64,000 bases of DNA from JASSUD01 sp031963445 (GCA_031963445.1 JASSUH010000001.1:930001-994000); one strand, 5' to 3'. Numbered from the stretch's first letter, positions 36,624-46,443 are shown. The notes: generated by a model from the sequence alone, not told the origin. Numbers and translations: made by a program.

Positions 36624-38327
36624 ATGTATCCTGTTTCAAATTCTGCTCGACCCATACCACTCTATCCATTATTTTCACAGATTCCATCAAATAGGTTGCC
36701 ACCTGAAATTTGTTTAGAAATAGAAAAATATCTAGATAAACCTACCCTGTTGGATGCACTTAGGTCGCTCATTATTGCGTCCCCTAGTAAAGAGCCAATC
36801 GCTCCAGCTACGCTGAAATTACATCTGCTGCTGCGCAACGTAGCACCAGAGTATCAGCATGATTTAGCCAATTCAGATAACGATTTTTGGGAATTTGCAC
36901 TAGGTCAGCTTGTCCTACTGACGGACCGTGGCCAGCTTGATCAAGTGCTAGAAAAACCGGTGTTTTTTAAGTTGTTGCAGCTTATTGATTGTCCAGTGCT
37001 ATTTAGCGCTTTACAAGAGCGTATTGAAGAGAGTAGCGACTTAAAGCAAAAATTCTTTAATTGGGTCGAGCTCTCTAAAACAGAAGAAGTGCAAGAGATC
37101 GCAGCGAATACGCTAGAGCTTTTAGTAAAAGCGGGCATCGATATGAGCGGTCGAGACTTCCGCGGAATCCGCGTGCCAGGAGCAAATTTAAGTCATGGAA
37201 AATTTAATTCAGCGCAATTGCAAAAGGCAGATTTGAGAGACGTGAAGCTTCGCGCAGCCAACTTACACCAGGCGAATTTAAGCGAAGCGCAGATGGATGG
37301 CGTGCAATTTGGCGAGTTGCCTTATCTGCAACAAAAGAGTGCCGTGTTGTGCTGCACCTATTCCGCGGATGGAAAAAACTGTGTAGTGGGATTGTTGGGT
37401 GGAGAAATCCATATTTATGACACATCAAGCTGGGTCAAAATCCGCACTTTAAAAGTCGATCAAAGAATGGTTAAGAGCGTAGCGTGTTCACCTAATGGCG
37501 AGCAGATTGCATCCGGTCATCTGGACCAGGTTGTGCGGTTGTGGGGTGCACGAAACGCAGAGCCATCACATATCTTAAGTGGCTACGAAGGAATTGTTGT
37601 TAACGTAGTGTATGCCCCCAATGGTAAGCAGATTGCTTCTAGCAGTCTGGACCATACTGTGTGGCTGCGAGATGCACTAAGCGGAGCAACGCTCCATATA
37701 TTAAAAGGACATAGTAGAGGCGTGGTGAGTGTGGCGTATTCACCTAACAGCGAGTGGATTGCCTCTGCCAGTATGGATAAAACAGTGATGGTATGGGATG
37801 CGTTAACTGGAAAGCGGCGCCATATCTTACAAGGACATGAAGGAGGTGTTTTTAGCGTAGCGTGCTCGCCCGATAGTACACAGATTGTCTCCTGCGGCCG
37901 CGACAAAACAGTGAGATTGTGGGATGCGATAACTGGGCAACTGCTGCAAATCTTCAGAGGACATGAACACACCGTTTGTAGCGTGGCGTATTCACCCGAT
38001 GGTGAGTTGATTGCCTCCGGTGGAGATGACAAAACAGTGAGATTATGGAGTGTGCGAACTGGAAAGCTGCTGCAAATTTTCAGAGGGCATCAACAGACTG
38101 TTGGCAGCGTGACCTTTTCACCCAACGGCAAGTGGATTACCTCGGGCAGTCTCGACAAGACTTTACGGCTGTGGGAGGTAAGCAAAGAGTCGGCACACTA
38201 TCAGGAGATGATGCCGCACCGGCCTTCAACGCTTGGGGCTTTAAATGTAAAGGGGATGTTAATCGCAGGGGTGCACGGCTTAAGTGAGATGAATGCACGG
38301 CTTTTAAAGCAACGGGGAGCGCGGTAG
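36624..38327 (+). CDS. F-box-like, pentapeptide-repeat and seven-WD40 protein
   Basis: This 567-residue protein has three eukaryote-like parts. Residues ~24-48 (LPPEICLEIEKYLDKPTLL) fit the F-box pattern LPxEhxxxIxxYLD. After a helical region, pentapeptide repeats run from about 172 to 225 (GANLSHGKF, KADLRDVKL, AANLHQANL, SEAQMDGVQF). Seven WD40 units follow from about 240 to 530, each closing with a motif such as DKTVRLWD or DKTLRLWE, enough for one closed propeller. No Sec signal is present. F-box proteins recruit Skp1/Cullin ubiquitin ligases in eukaryotes, with WD40 as the substrate reader, so a host-directed effector is plausible but unproven. An AAGAAGAG ribosome site precedes ATG 36624. 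Confidence 0.8.
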   Translation: MYPVSNSARPIPLYPLFSQIPSNRLPPEICLEIEKYLDKPTLLDALRSLIIASPSKEPIAPATLKLHLLLRNVAPEYQHDLANSDNDFWEFALGQLVLLTDRGQLDQVLEKPVFFKLLQLIDCPVLFSALQERIEESSDLKQKFFNWVELSKTEEVQEIAANTLELLVKAGIDMSGRDFRGIRVPGANLSHGKFNSAQLQKADLRDVKLRAANLHQANLSEAQMDGVQFGELPYLQQKSAVLCCTYSADGKNCVVGLLGGEIHIYDTSSWVKIRTLKVDQRMVKSVACSPNGEQIASGHLDQVVRLWGARNAEPSHILSGYEGIVVNVVYAPNGKQIASSSLDHTVWLRDALSGATLHILKGHSRGVVSVAYSPNSEWIASASMDKTVMVWDALTGKRRHILQGHEGGVFSVACSPDSTQIVSCGRDKTVRLWDAITGQLLQIFRGHEHTVCSVAYSPDGELIASGGDDKTVRLWSVRTGKLLQIFRGHQQTVGSVTFSPNGKWITSGSLDKTLRLWEVSKESAHYQEMMPHRPSTLGALNVKGMLIAGVHGLSEMNARLLKQRGAR

Positions 38328-38412
38328 GTGAACCCAGTAGTCAACGCAAGCAGACAGTGATTTATCGCAAAATCAGCGGCATAAAACAATAGCGTATCTA
38401 CTAAATTATCGC

Positions 38413-38436
38413 TTCGCCAAAGTATTACTTTTTTCT
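38413..38436 (+). promoter_or_regulatory. Imperfect hrpII/PIP-like box
   Basis: TTCG-N16-TTCT, one base off the TTCG-N16-TTCG consensus, 157 bases upstream of the ATG at 38594. On its own this is weak; it is listed because perfect boxes exist elsewhere in the window. Confidence 0.25.
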
Positions 38437-38593
38437 GAGTATGCTTTTGCTTTCGTAGCGTATCGCATAAATTTTCTCTTAAGTGATCAGCCTGCCCAAT
38501 ATCAATACACCAGCAGCAATATCTAGGGCAGAAAACAAAGCACTTATTGACTTGATGTGTATCAACTGCCTACGCAAAAGCTGGAGATAAATT

Positions 38594-39178
38594 ATGCCTA
38601 TCCTTCCCCCTTCTTCATCAAAAGAACAGAATGAAAACAGCATGCATGATGTAGATAGTGAATTGCCGGACAAACATCAAAATCTGGCACCGCCACGCCC
38701 AATACCACCAGAAATAGAGGAAATGCTGCGCAAACACAATGGAGAGTTCATCAGAGGAGCGGCTGGCATGCCTGAGTCTAGCCCTACTAGCTCTCAAAAC
38801 GTAGGAGAGTGGCCAGCCGGACTACCGACAAATCGGATGCCACAACCCACAATGTCACCGGAAATAGAGCGCATGCTGCGGAAAAACACGGAAGAGTTCA
38901 TCAGAGGAGCGGCTGATATGCCTAAGTCTAAGCTTAGCCCTAGCCCTCCTGCCACACCGACTTCTGCCCCCAGCCCCACCCCCAGCATCGGCGATTCGAA
39001 CAGGGTAGAACAAGGAAACCAACTTGCCCTTGCAGCAGCAAGTATTCTGGCCGGTGTTGTGACAACATACGCTGTGCTTCAGGTTGGCCTTAGAGTAGGA
39101 AAGCGCATCCAAAAAACATTCGACCCAGAAAATCAACTCGATCAAAAAAAACAACCGTCGCCTGGACGCAAAATCTGA
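38594..39178 (+). CDS. Duplicated-motif, single-helix protein; effector candidate
   Basis: I do not recognise this 194-residue protein. It contains two copies of a ~25-residue motif: PPEIEEMLRKHNGEFIRGAA (residues ~38-57) and SPEIERMLRKNTEEFIRGAA (~95-114), joined and followed by Pro/Ser-rich linkers. A C-terminal hydrophobic helix (LALAAASILAGVVTTYAVLQ) and a basic tail close it. The DNA is also nearly duplicated, so the repeat is recent. There is no signal peptide. A GGAGATAAATT ribosome site precedes the ATG. The polar, Ser/Pro-rich N-terminus would suit a type III substrate. Confidence 0.7.
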   Translation: MPILPPSSSKEQNENSMHDVDSELPDKHQNLAPPRPIPPEIEEMLRKHNGEFIRGAAGMPESSPTSSQNVGEWPAGLPTNRMPQPTMSPEIERMLRKNTEEFIRGAADMPKSKLSPSPPATPTSAPSPTPSIGDSNRVEQGNQLALAAASILAGVVTTYAVLQVGLRVGKRIQKTFDPENQLDQKKQPSPGRKI

Positions 39179-39324
39179 TGCCAAAATGCTGGCTTGCAAA
39201 TGAATTTATAGGACTTGGTTATTAAACAGTGTGCAAAATTTTCCAGTTTATGAGAAGAAGCAGCGTTCAAAAGCTTCCTCCCTATTTGTGCAATGAGCCG
39301 GCGAATTTGCCGGGGTAATACCAC

Positions 39325-41664
39325 TCACCATTTTAATTTTGCCAAAGCATCTGCCATCGCGCCGCTTGGTTCTGTCTGCTTCGCTGGACGGTTGGCATGT
39401 GGGGTAGCGGGTCGCTTGCTTTTGTTCTGCGTAGGCAGCGCACTGCCACGCGCAGAAGAGGTTGCTGCGCTAGTGTCATCGAGGCGCATCGTGAGGGCGA
39501 TGCGCTGACGTTTTAAATCGATCTCCAGCACTTTCACCTTGACTACATCTCCTGCTTTGACAATTTCATGTGGGTTATTCACAAAGCGGTTGGCCAACGC
39601 GGAGATATGCACTAAGCCATCTTGATGGACGCCAACGTCGATAAATGCGCCAAACGCTGCGACATTGGTTACCACTCCCTCAAGGATCATGCCGGCTTTT
39701 AAGTCGGCTACCTTTTCAATACCTTCTTGGAAGGTCGCCGTCTTAAATTCAGGGCGGGGGTCGCGTCCAGGTTTTTCTAGCTCAGCGAAGATGTCACGCA
39801 CTGTGGGTAAACCAAAACGTTCATCCACAAATTCTTGTGGCTGTAACCCTTTTAATAAATCACGATTGCCCATCACTTCGGCCACTTGCTTGCCGATTTT
39901 AATGAGAATGCGCTCGACCACTGGATAAGCTTCTGGGTGAACCGCAGAACAATCGAGCGGATTGTCGCCCTGATTGATGCGTAAAAAACCAGCAGCTTGC
40001 TCAAAAGTTTTTTCACCTAGTCGTGGTACTTTTTTCAGTACCTCACGCGAGGCAAAAGGCCCGTGCGTATCACGGTAAGTGACAATATGGCGTGCTAGCG
40101 TGCTATTTAGACCAGAGATACGAGCCAACAGCGCGGCCGAAGCCGTATTTAAATCAACCCCCACTGCATTCACGCAATCTTCCACCACCGCGTCTAACGA
40201 GCGCGAGAGTTCGCGTGGGTTAACGTCATGCTGATATTGTCCGACGCCAATTGCTTTAGGCTCAATTTTGACCAATTCAGCTAGTGGATCTTGCAAGCGC
40301 CGTGCAATCGAAACCGCACCACGTAACGAGACATCTAGCTCAGGGAATTCTTTTGCCGCCAATTCAGACGCTGAATAAACCGACGCCCCAGCTTCGGAGA
40401 CGACAATTTTTTGCAATTTCAAATGGGGATTGCGCTGGATGAGTTCGTTCACCAGCTTATCGGTTTCACGCGAGCCAGTACCATTGCCAATGCTAATCAA
40501 TTCAGCCTGCGTGGCTTGTGTTAGTTGCGCTAATTGAGTCAGTGCTCTATCCCAGTCGCGGCGTGGCTCATGCGGATAAATGGTCGTGGTGGCGAGCAGC
40601 TTGCCCGTACGGTCGACCGCAGCGACTTTGACTCCAGTGCGCAAGCCCGGGTCTAACCCAACTACTGCTTTAGGGCCAGCTGGCGCGGCTAGCAGTAAAT
40701 CCTTCAAATTGCGCGCAAAAATATTAATCGCTTCATGCTCAGCTTGCTCGCGCAATTGTGAAAGTAAATCGTTTTCCAGATGGGGTTGTACCTTAACGCG
40801 CCAGCACCAACGGCAGAGATTCGCAAGCCATGTATCGGCTGCCCGTCCCTGAGCTTTAATACCGTAATGATTGGCGATCATGGCTTCGCTAGGGTGGGGC
40901 GTTTGTGCTTCAAGCGCGTCGTTGAGCGCAAGCTTAAGGGCCAATACGCCAGCTTGACGGCCACGGAACAAGGCCAGCGCACGATGTGAAGGTATGGTTT
41001 TAAAGGTTTCTGTATAAGCGTAGTAATCTCTAAATTTCTCACCTTCGGCCTGTTCTTGACCTTCGATAACCGTGGCTGAAACAATCCCTTCTTTTTGGAG
41101 GTAGTCGCGCAGCTTACTCAGTAGAGAAGCCGTTTCGCCAAACTGTTCAGAGAGGATATCGCGTGCGCCATCTAACGCTGCTTTGGTATCAGCAATTCCT
41201 TTTTCAGGATTCAGATATTTTTCTGCTTCTATTGTTGGTTCTAACGTTGGGTCAGCTAACAGTGCCTGTGCCAGCGGTTCCAATCCTGCTTCACGGGCTA
41301 TCTGCGCGCGCGTGCGACGTTTCGGTTTATAAGGGAGATAAAGATCTTCTAGCGTTTGTTTACTCTGCGCGGTATCGATCGCGGTGCGTAGCTCGTCAGT
41401 GAGTTTGCCTTGCTCCTCAATACTTTGCAAAATAGTCGAGCGTCGCTCTTCCAACGTGCGCCAGTAAGCCAGACGCTCTTCCAGCATGCGCAGCTGCGTA
41501 TCGTCAAGATTGTCCGTCGCTTCCTTGCGATAGCGGGCGATAAATGGCACCGTAGCACCTTCATCTAAGAGTTTCACTGCTGCTGCAACTTGGTGCGGTT
41601 TAACTTGTAACTCAGCGGCTAAACATTGCTCGATTTTTAGTGCTAGTTTATCTGTCATATGCAT
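39325..41664 (-). CDS. tex: Tex family RNA-binding transcription accessory protein
   Basis: This 779-residue protein has the Tex N-terminal helical domain (TVPFIARYRKEATDNLDDTQLRMLEER is split across 46-75), a YqgF-like RNase H domain (VVGLDPGLRTGVKVAAVDRTG), helix-hairpin-helix motifs (LNTASAALLARISGLNSTLA) and a C-terminal S1 RNA-binding domain (GMILEGVVTNVAAFGAFIDV). The last ~50 residues are a Ser/Ala/Lys-rich tail. ATG 41664 or 41658 may be used. Tex is linked to transcription control and stress tolerance. Confidence 0.93.
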   Translation of the reverse strand: MHMTDKLALKIEQCLAAELQVKPHQVAAAVKLLDEGATVPFIARYRKEATDNLDDTQLRMLEERLAYWRTLEERRSTILQSIEEQGKLTDELRTAIDTAQSKQTLEDLYLPYKPKRRTRAQIAREAGLEPLAQALLADPTLEPTIEAEKYLNPEKGIADTKAALDGARDILSEQFGETASLLSKLRDYLQKEGIVSATVIEGQEQAEGEKFRDYYAYTETFKTIPSHRALALFRGRQAGVLALKLALNDALEAQTPHPSEAMIANHYGIKAQGRAADTWLANLCRWCWRVKVQPHLENDLLSQLREQAEHEAINIFARNLKDLLLAAPAGPKAVVGLDPGLRTGVKVAAVDRTGKLLATTTIYPHEPRRDWDRALTQLAQLTQATQAELISIGNGTGSRETDKLVNELIQRNPHLKLQKIVVSEAGASVYSASELAAKEFPELDVSLRGAVSIARRLQDPLAELVKIEPKAIGVGQYQHDVNPRELSRSLDAVVEDCVNAVGVDLNTASAALLARISGLNSTLARHIVTYRDTHGPFASREVLKKVPRLGEKTFEQAAGFLRINQGDNPLDCSAVHPEAYPVVERILIKIGKQVAEVMGNRDLLKGLQPQEFVDERFGLPTVRDIFAELEKPGRDPRPEFKTATFQEGIEKVADLKAGMILEGVVTNVAAFGAFIDVGVHQDGLVHISALANRFVNNPHEIVKAGDVVKVKVLEIDLKRQRIALTMRLDDTSAATSSARGSALPTQNKSKRPATPHANRPAKQTEPSGAMADALAKLKW

Positions 41665-41726
41665 ACTCTCGCTTGCCTTAGTTTTTCGTCAGGTAAAATT
41701 CTGCCATGTTTATTCATGAGATTGTG

Positions 41727-42476
41727 ATGCGTAGCTTTTCCCTATTGTGTGTTTCGTTTGTGCTGATGAGCACGGTTTTACCCAGCGCCTATGCTCAGCT
41801 TATTGTGCCAACCTCTGAGCAACTGAGCGCAGCACAGGCGCAAAATGAAAATTTAAACGCCGGCCAACCTGATTTGAGCGAGCGCCAAGCTGCACTAGAA
41901 CGTCACCGAGCAGAAATGGAGCGAGATTATTTACAGCAAGAGCGGGCCTGCTATAGCCGCTTTTTGGTGAATTCATGCCTGGCTAAGGTGCGTACCGCTC
42001 GACGCGAGCAGCACGCAGTATTGCGTAAGGAGCAGCTGGCTCTCGATGAAGCTGAGCGTGCTGCGCGTGCTCAAGAGCGTAGGCAGCAAGCGACTGAGAA
42101 GCAGCTGCAACAAGAAGCTAACGCAGCTGCGCGGCGCGCTGAAGAGCAGCGTGCTAAAACGCGTTATTTAGAAAAGCAGCAGAAATATGAATTAAAGCAG
42201 ATGCAACGGGCTGCAAGTGCACCAAAGCGCCGTAATAATGCGCAGGCTTACATAAATAAGCAAACAGCATATCAACGCAAACTGGAAGCAGCGCGAGCGC
42301 AGGGTGAGCAAGAGAGGCAGCGACGTGCGGAAAATGTTAGACGTTTTACTGCGAAACAACGTGCTGCAGAACTCCATCGAGTTAAAGTTGAACGTCGTCA
42401 GCAGGAGCGTCGTCAAAAAGCCATCTCTGATTCTTCTCAGAACGGGTTAAATGCAAACATTATTTCCCCTCAATAA
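41727..42476 (+). CDS. Exported coiled-coil Arg/Gln/Glu-rich protein
   Basis: ATG 41727 gives a signal peptide (MRSFSLLCVSFVLMSTVLPS, cleavage after SAYA); an in-frame ATG 21 bases upstream is possible. The mature part is almost wholly helical and charged (RAAELHRVKVERRQQERRQK-like), with two cysteines (ERACYSRFLVNSCLAK) that could form a disulfide. Such proteins occur beside tex in Burkholderia relatives, with no known function. It is divergent from tex. Confidence 0.7.
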   Translation: MRSFSLLCVSFVLMSTVLPSAYAQLIVPTSEQLSAAQAQNENLNAGQPDLSERQAALERHRAEMERDYLQQERACYSRFLVNSCLAKVRTARREQHAVLRKEQLALDEAERAARAQERRQQATEKQLQQEANAAARRAEEQRAKTRYLEKQQKYELKQMQRAASAPKRRNNAQAYINKQTAYQRKLEAARAQGEQERQRRAENVRRFTAKQRAAELHRVKVERRQQERRQKAISDSSQNGLNANIISPQ

Positions 42477-42497
42477 CCGCACCTCACCTGTGGCTTT

Positions 42498-42602
42498 AAG
42501 AGCCTGTTTAGGATCTTCAAAAGTGGGTTGTGTTGGGGTGACGAAGGAACCCCAACATTACGGCCTTAAGAGTGATTTCTAGAGATCTTGAACAGACTCT
42601 AA
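42498..42602. repeat. Dispersed inverted repeat, copy m
   Basis: Outer arms AAGAGCCTGTTTAGGATCTT and AGATCTTGAACAGACTCTAA around one core in the reverse orientation (GGGGTGACGAAGGAACCCC) joined to GTGGGTTGTG. Only one core arm is present. Confidence 0.88.
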
Positions 42603-42654
42603 GACTTGTGCACGCTCTGCGATGTTGTAGATAGAAAAGGAATAAAAGGTAATC

Positions 42655-44853
42655 ATGCCGGCTACTGCAAGCGATACGTCCGCATCAAATCAAACCTCCG
42701 TGTCTACGATGAGCGAGACACTGCAGGAATCGTGGGCGCTTGAGTTAGAGCAAATTTTTAGCGCAGAGGGATTGCTTGCCCATCAGTTTGATGGTTATCG
42801 GCTACGCACGGCGCAACTGATGATGGCACGTGCAGTGGCCGCGACTATTCAAGCAGCGACACAAGTAGAGGCCCCTGATAGAGAAGCCACTCCCAAGGAT
42901 GAGCAGAAGATTCAGCAAGATGCAGATCATGCCCTTAATGCCGTTCCATTTGCTTTATCTTCTCCATCGGGTGAGCCAGAGGGTGCTGATAATGCTGATA
43001 GCACTTTGCTAGTAGAAGCAGGCACGGGTACTGGAAAAACCTTTGCTTATCTAGTCCCCGCGATGCGCTGGGGAGGGAAGGTGATTCTGTCAACGGCGAC
43101 CCGTCATCTGCAAGATCAACTGTTCCTACGCGATATTCCAGCACTACGTGCTGCGCTGACTCTGCCAGTCTCAGTAGCGATGCTCAAAGGTCGAGCCAAT
43201 TATTTATGCCATTACTATTTGCAGCGCACAGAGCAAAGTGGTCGCTTACCATCTCGCCAAGATGCGGCGCAATTACAAAAAATTATTCGCTTTGCCCGGG
43301 TCACACAAAGCGGAGATAAATCTGAACTGGCGAGTGTTCCTGAAAATGCGCCGATATGGAATCTCGTCACCTCAACACGCGAGAATTGTTTAGGGCAAGA
43401 GTGCGAGCATTATAAAAATTGTTTTGTAATGCGCGCGCGGCGTGCGGCACAGCAGGCGGACTTGGTGGTAGTCAATCATCATTTGTTTTTTGCCGATATT
43501 ATGTTGCGTGATACCGGTTTAGCTGAATTATTACCCGCTGCGAACACATTAATTTTTGATGAGGCACACCAGTTACCGGATACGGCGACCGTCTTTTTTG
43601 GTACCACCCTATCCACCAGCCAATTATTTGAACTCGCGCGCGACGCCCTAGCCGAAGGATTACAGCATGCGCGCGATGCCGTAGCTTGGGTCGATCTTAG
43701 CGCTGCATTGGAAAAAGCAGCCCGTGATTTGCGCTTAGTTTTTGCGCAACAAACTACGCGGCTGCCACTTGCGCAGTTGCCTGCAGACCATCCGTTTTAC
43801 AGTGCCATTGAAGCGTTATTAGCGGCGCTGGTAGCGCTGATTGACGCACTCCAGACACAAGCTGAGCGTGATGAATCACTCAAACACTGTTGGCAGCGCG
43901 CAGAGCAACTGCAGCAAACCTTGGTTTTATTTCTCGCTGCTCAAGCGCCAGCGAAAGATGTTGCCACTTCGCCTAACAACGCTGAGCATGAGCCGACAGT
44001 ACGTTGGGTTGAAGTTTTTACCCATACCGTGCAACTGCATATCACCCCTTTATCGATTGCGTCTATCTTTGCGAAGCAGCGCGCAGGGAATCCACGTGCT
44101 TGGATTTTTACATCAGCAACCCTTTCAGTACGCGGTGACTTCACTCACTATGCCGCGCAGATGGGGTTAGATGTCCGCCGCTCATTAACGCTCGCGAGTC
44201 CTTTTGACTATGAACAGCAGGCTTTGCTGTATGTGCCGCCTGGCTTGCCGGCGCCAGCCTCAATGGAGTTTACGCAAGCAGTGGTTAACGCAGCCTGCCC
44301 AGTTCTGGAGGCCGCTCAAGGTAGGGCTTTTGTGTTGTGTACTACGTTGCGTGCGGTCGAAAAAATTGCAACGCTTTTGCGAATCGTCAGCGAAGAGCGC
44401 AACTGGTCTTTTCCGTTATTGGTGCAAGGTGAAAGCAGTCGTACTGAGTTATTAGAACGTTTTCGTAAGCACGGCAATGCCATTCTGATTGGTAGCCAAA
44501 GTTTTTGGGAAGGGGTGGATGTAAGAGGGGACGCGCTCTCGCTCGTGATTATCGACAAACTCCCTTTTGCCCCGCCAGACGATCCAGTGTTAGCCGCTCG
44601 CTTGGCTGCGCTCACACAACAGGGAATCAATCCTTTTATCTCTTATCAATTGCCGCATGCCATTCTGACGCTCAAACAAGGCGTAGGTCGCTTGTTGCGC
44701 GCTGAAACGGATCGCGGTGTGCTGATGATTTGCGACCCACGCTTAGTTGATAAGCCTTATGGTCGACGTATCTGGCAAAGCCTGCCCCCCTTTAAACGCA
44801 CACGCGATGTAGAAGTGGTGCAGGCTTTTTTGAGTACTTCTAGCACGGGTTAA
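42655..44853 (+). CDS. DinG/YoaA-like ATP-dependent DNA helicase
   Basis: This 732-residue superfamily 2 helicase has Walker A EAGTGTGKTFAYL, the DEAH box IFDEAHQLPD, an iron-sulfur domain between them (cysteines in CHYY, CLGQEC and CF, about residues 185-265), and C-terminal motifs GSQSFWEGVDVRG and GVGRLLRAETDRG. This is the XPD/DinG/YoaA group that unwinds DNA 5' to 3'. The N-terminal ~115 residues include a low-complexity insertion between the Q-motif and Walker A, possibly lineage-specific. Confidence 0.9.
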   Translation: MPATASDTSASNQTSVSTMSETLQESWALELEQIFSAEGLLAHQFDGYRLRTAQLMMARAVAATIQAATQVEAPDREATPKDEQKIQQDADHALNAVPFALSSPSGEPEGADNADSTLLVEAGTGTGKTFAYLVPAMRWGGKVILSTATRHLQDQLFLRDIPALRAALTLPVSVAMLKGRANYLCHYYLQRTEQSGRLPSRQDAAQLQKIIRFARVTQSGDKSELASVPENAPIWNLVTSTRENCLGQECEHYKNCFVMRARRAAQQADLVVVNHHLFFADIMLRDTGLAELLPAANTLIFDEAHQLPDTATVFFGTTLSTSQLFELARDALAEGLQHARDAVAWVDLSAALEKAARDLRLVFAQQTTRLPLAQLPADHPFYSAIEALLAALVALIDALQTQAERDESLKHCWQRAEQLQQTLVLFLAAQAPAKDVATSPNNAEHEPTVRWVEVFTHTVQLHITPLSIASIFAKQRAGNPRAWIFTSATLSVRGDFTHYAAQMGLDVRRSLTLASPFDYEQQALLYVPPGLPAPASMEFTQAVVNAACPVLEAAQGRAFVLCTTLRAVEKIATLLRIVSEERNWSFPLLVQGESSRTELLERFRKHGNAILIGSQSFWEGVDVRGDALSLVIIDKLPFAPPDDPVLAARLAALTQQGINPFISYQLPHAILTLKQGVGRLLRAETDRGVLMICDPRLVDKPYGRRIWQSLPPFKRTRDVEVVQAFLSTSSTG

Positions 44854-46280
44854 CGCAACAACGTATCCGATGGAGCTTCATGAAATTGTCGGCGGTAACT
44901 ATTCACTAATGTAGAGCGGTTATGGACGCCCCATTTTTCAGCAATATCCGCAATCGATACGCCAGTTTCATTTAATAAATCTTGACGAATATGCTCCATC
45001 CGATGACGCCTGATCACTTCAGTCGGTGATAAACCAACGTGAGTTTTAAAGGTTAATTGAAGCGCGCGTTCAGTAATGCCGATTTGTGCTGCGACTTCAC
45101 GCACTGATAAATCAGGGCGGCTTATATTTTCCAGTAAATAGTTATAAGCGCGACGATATTTACCAGGTAAACGAGCACAAATGTCATCAGATGGCGAGAG
45201 TACAGGGGTACGAGCACGCTTATTAGGATGAAAGTCAGGCGGCAGTACGACTGCCCGTATCGATTGCATCGCTAATAGTGAGTAGCGGGCGTAGTGATGC
45301 ATGGATTCTTCAAGATGCGCACTTTGCTGCGCTATTTTTGCTAGGCAGTAAAAATATTCTGCGCTGTTACGTAGCGTAGCGTACTGAGCTTGGCCTTGGC
45401 CAAAGTGATTGAAATCGAGAAAGCTATGAGCTAAACGTGCAGCATCAGCCGATAGGGCAGCCAGTGCGATTTCAATTCTAATGGCTTGTTGATAATTCTC
45501 GAGTTCAGTCAGCACCGCCCAACTTAAATGATTTTGTAGCTGCTCAGCGACGTTAAATCCGCCATGCGCTAGCGTGCGTAACGATGATAAGAAACTGAGT
45601 CTTTGTTTCAACAAACTAGGTAGTGCATCTACTTTTGATATGTTATCGAGCGTGGGTGCTAAGAAGTTTGCGCTCGCCACATGCCAAAACACATGATCTA
45701 CAAATTTAGTCGACTGACGTAGGGTATGTTGCAGCGTTAAATCTGTTTTGATTGCATACGCCAACTGCCGCCAGTTTAATTTATCTTCTTCCTCCGCTAG
45801 CGCGGCCATTTCGTCGAGATACTGATGTGCCTCATTAAAGTAGCCCAGACTATGCATCACAAACGTCGCGCCAGCTAACGCCTCTAAACGCCGCTCTACT
45901 CCTAAATTGTGCTCATTGAGCAGCCGCACAAAGCAACTTAATGCAGTACTTAGTCGATTTAGGAAGAAAGCTTGCCAGCCTGTATTACGGCAAGATCGAA
46001 TACGTAATGTATGTTTTGCATGGCGAATGATGCGGTTAGATTTACGTAGGCTTTCTTCGGCCTCTTCAAAGCGCCCAAGCATAAGCTGCAAATCACCGCA
46101 AATGCGTAGATTTTCTGAAAATGTTTCGTTGGCCGGTCCATGCTGTGCTTCATCGGCATGTTTAGTCGCAAACGAAAAGGCCTCGTGCAGTTTTGCATCG
46201 AGTATTAGTTGCCGTAAAGTTGGATGTGCTTGGTTAAAACTTAGCACCGAGATCATCGGGAAATACACAGTCCAAAACAT
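44850..46280 (-). CDS. HrpB/HrpX-like AraC-family activator
   Basis: This 476-residue protein has a long helical TPR-like N-terminal part (for example MLGRFEEAEESLRKSNRIIR) and a C-terminal AraC helix-turn-helix pair (about 380-476: LSVREVAAQIGITERALQLT and VSIADIAEKWGVHNRSTLV). Length and layout match HrpB of Ralstonia and HrpX of Xanthomonas, the activators of type III secretion genes that act at TTCG-N16-TTCG boxes; two perfect boxes lie 5.5 kb away. The start ATG 46280 has AGGAGA at proper spacing. It is 435 bases behind an HrpG-like regulator on the same strand and overlaps the helicase gene end by four bases. I assign the subfamily by layout and context, not by search. Confidence 0.75.
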   Translation of the reverse strand: MFWTVYFPMISVLSFNQAHPTLRQLILDAKLHEAFSFATKHADEAQHGPANETFSENLRICGDLQLMLGRFEEAEESLRKSNRIIRHAKHTLRIRSCRNTGWQAFFLNRLSTALSCFVRLLNEHNLGVERRLEALAGATFVMHSLGYFNEAHQYLDEMAALAEEEDKLNWRQLAYAIKTDLTLQHTLRQSTKFVDHVFWHVASANFLAPTLDNISKVDALPSLLKQRLSFLSSLRTLAHGGFNVAEQLQNHLSWAVLTELENYQQAIRIEIALAALSADAARLAHSFLDFNHFGQGQAQYATLRNSAEYFYCLAKIAQQSAHLEESMHHYARYSLLAMQSIRAVVLPPDFHPNKRARTPVLSPSDDICARLPGKYRRAYNYLLENISRPDLSVREVAAQIGITERALQLTFKTHVGLSPTEVIRRHRMEHIRQDLLNETGVSIADIAEKWGVHNRSTLVNSYRRQFHEAPSDTLLR

Positions 46281-46370
46281 CTTGTCTCCTTGTACTGCGC
46301 TTGAGAAATTTTCTAATTATCAAATTTGGCCTTTTTAATTTGAGGGTAAAAATGGCCTTCTCAGGAAACC

Positions 46371-46443
46371 TTGAATAAATCGGGGGAGGCAGTGTGTTCT
46401 TTGCCTGAATACGTTTAGCGCCCGATTTATTTCGTACTTCCCT
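46371..46443. mobile_element. Degenerate GAATAAATC MITE
   Basis: TTGAATAAATCGGG at the left and CCCGATTTATTTCG at the right are inverted repeats around ~45 non-coding bases. It is related to the elements at 8737-8842 and 46604-46708 and lies between the hrpB-like and hrpG-like genes. Confidence 0.6.
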
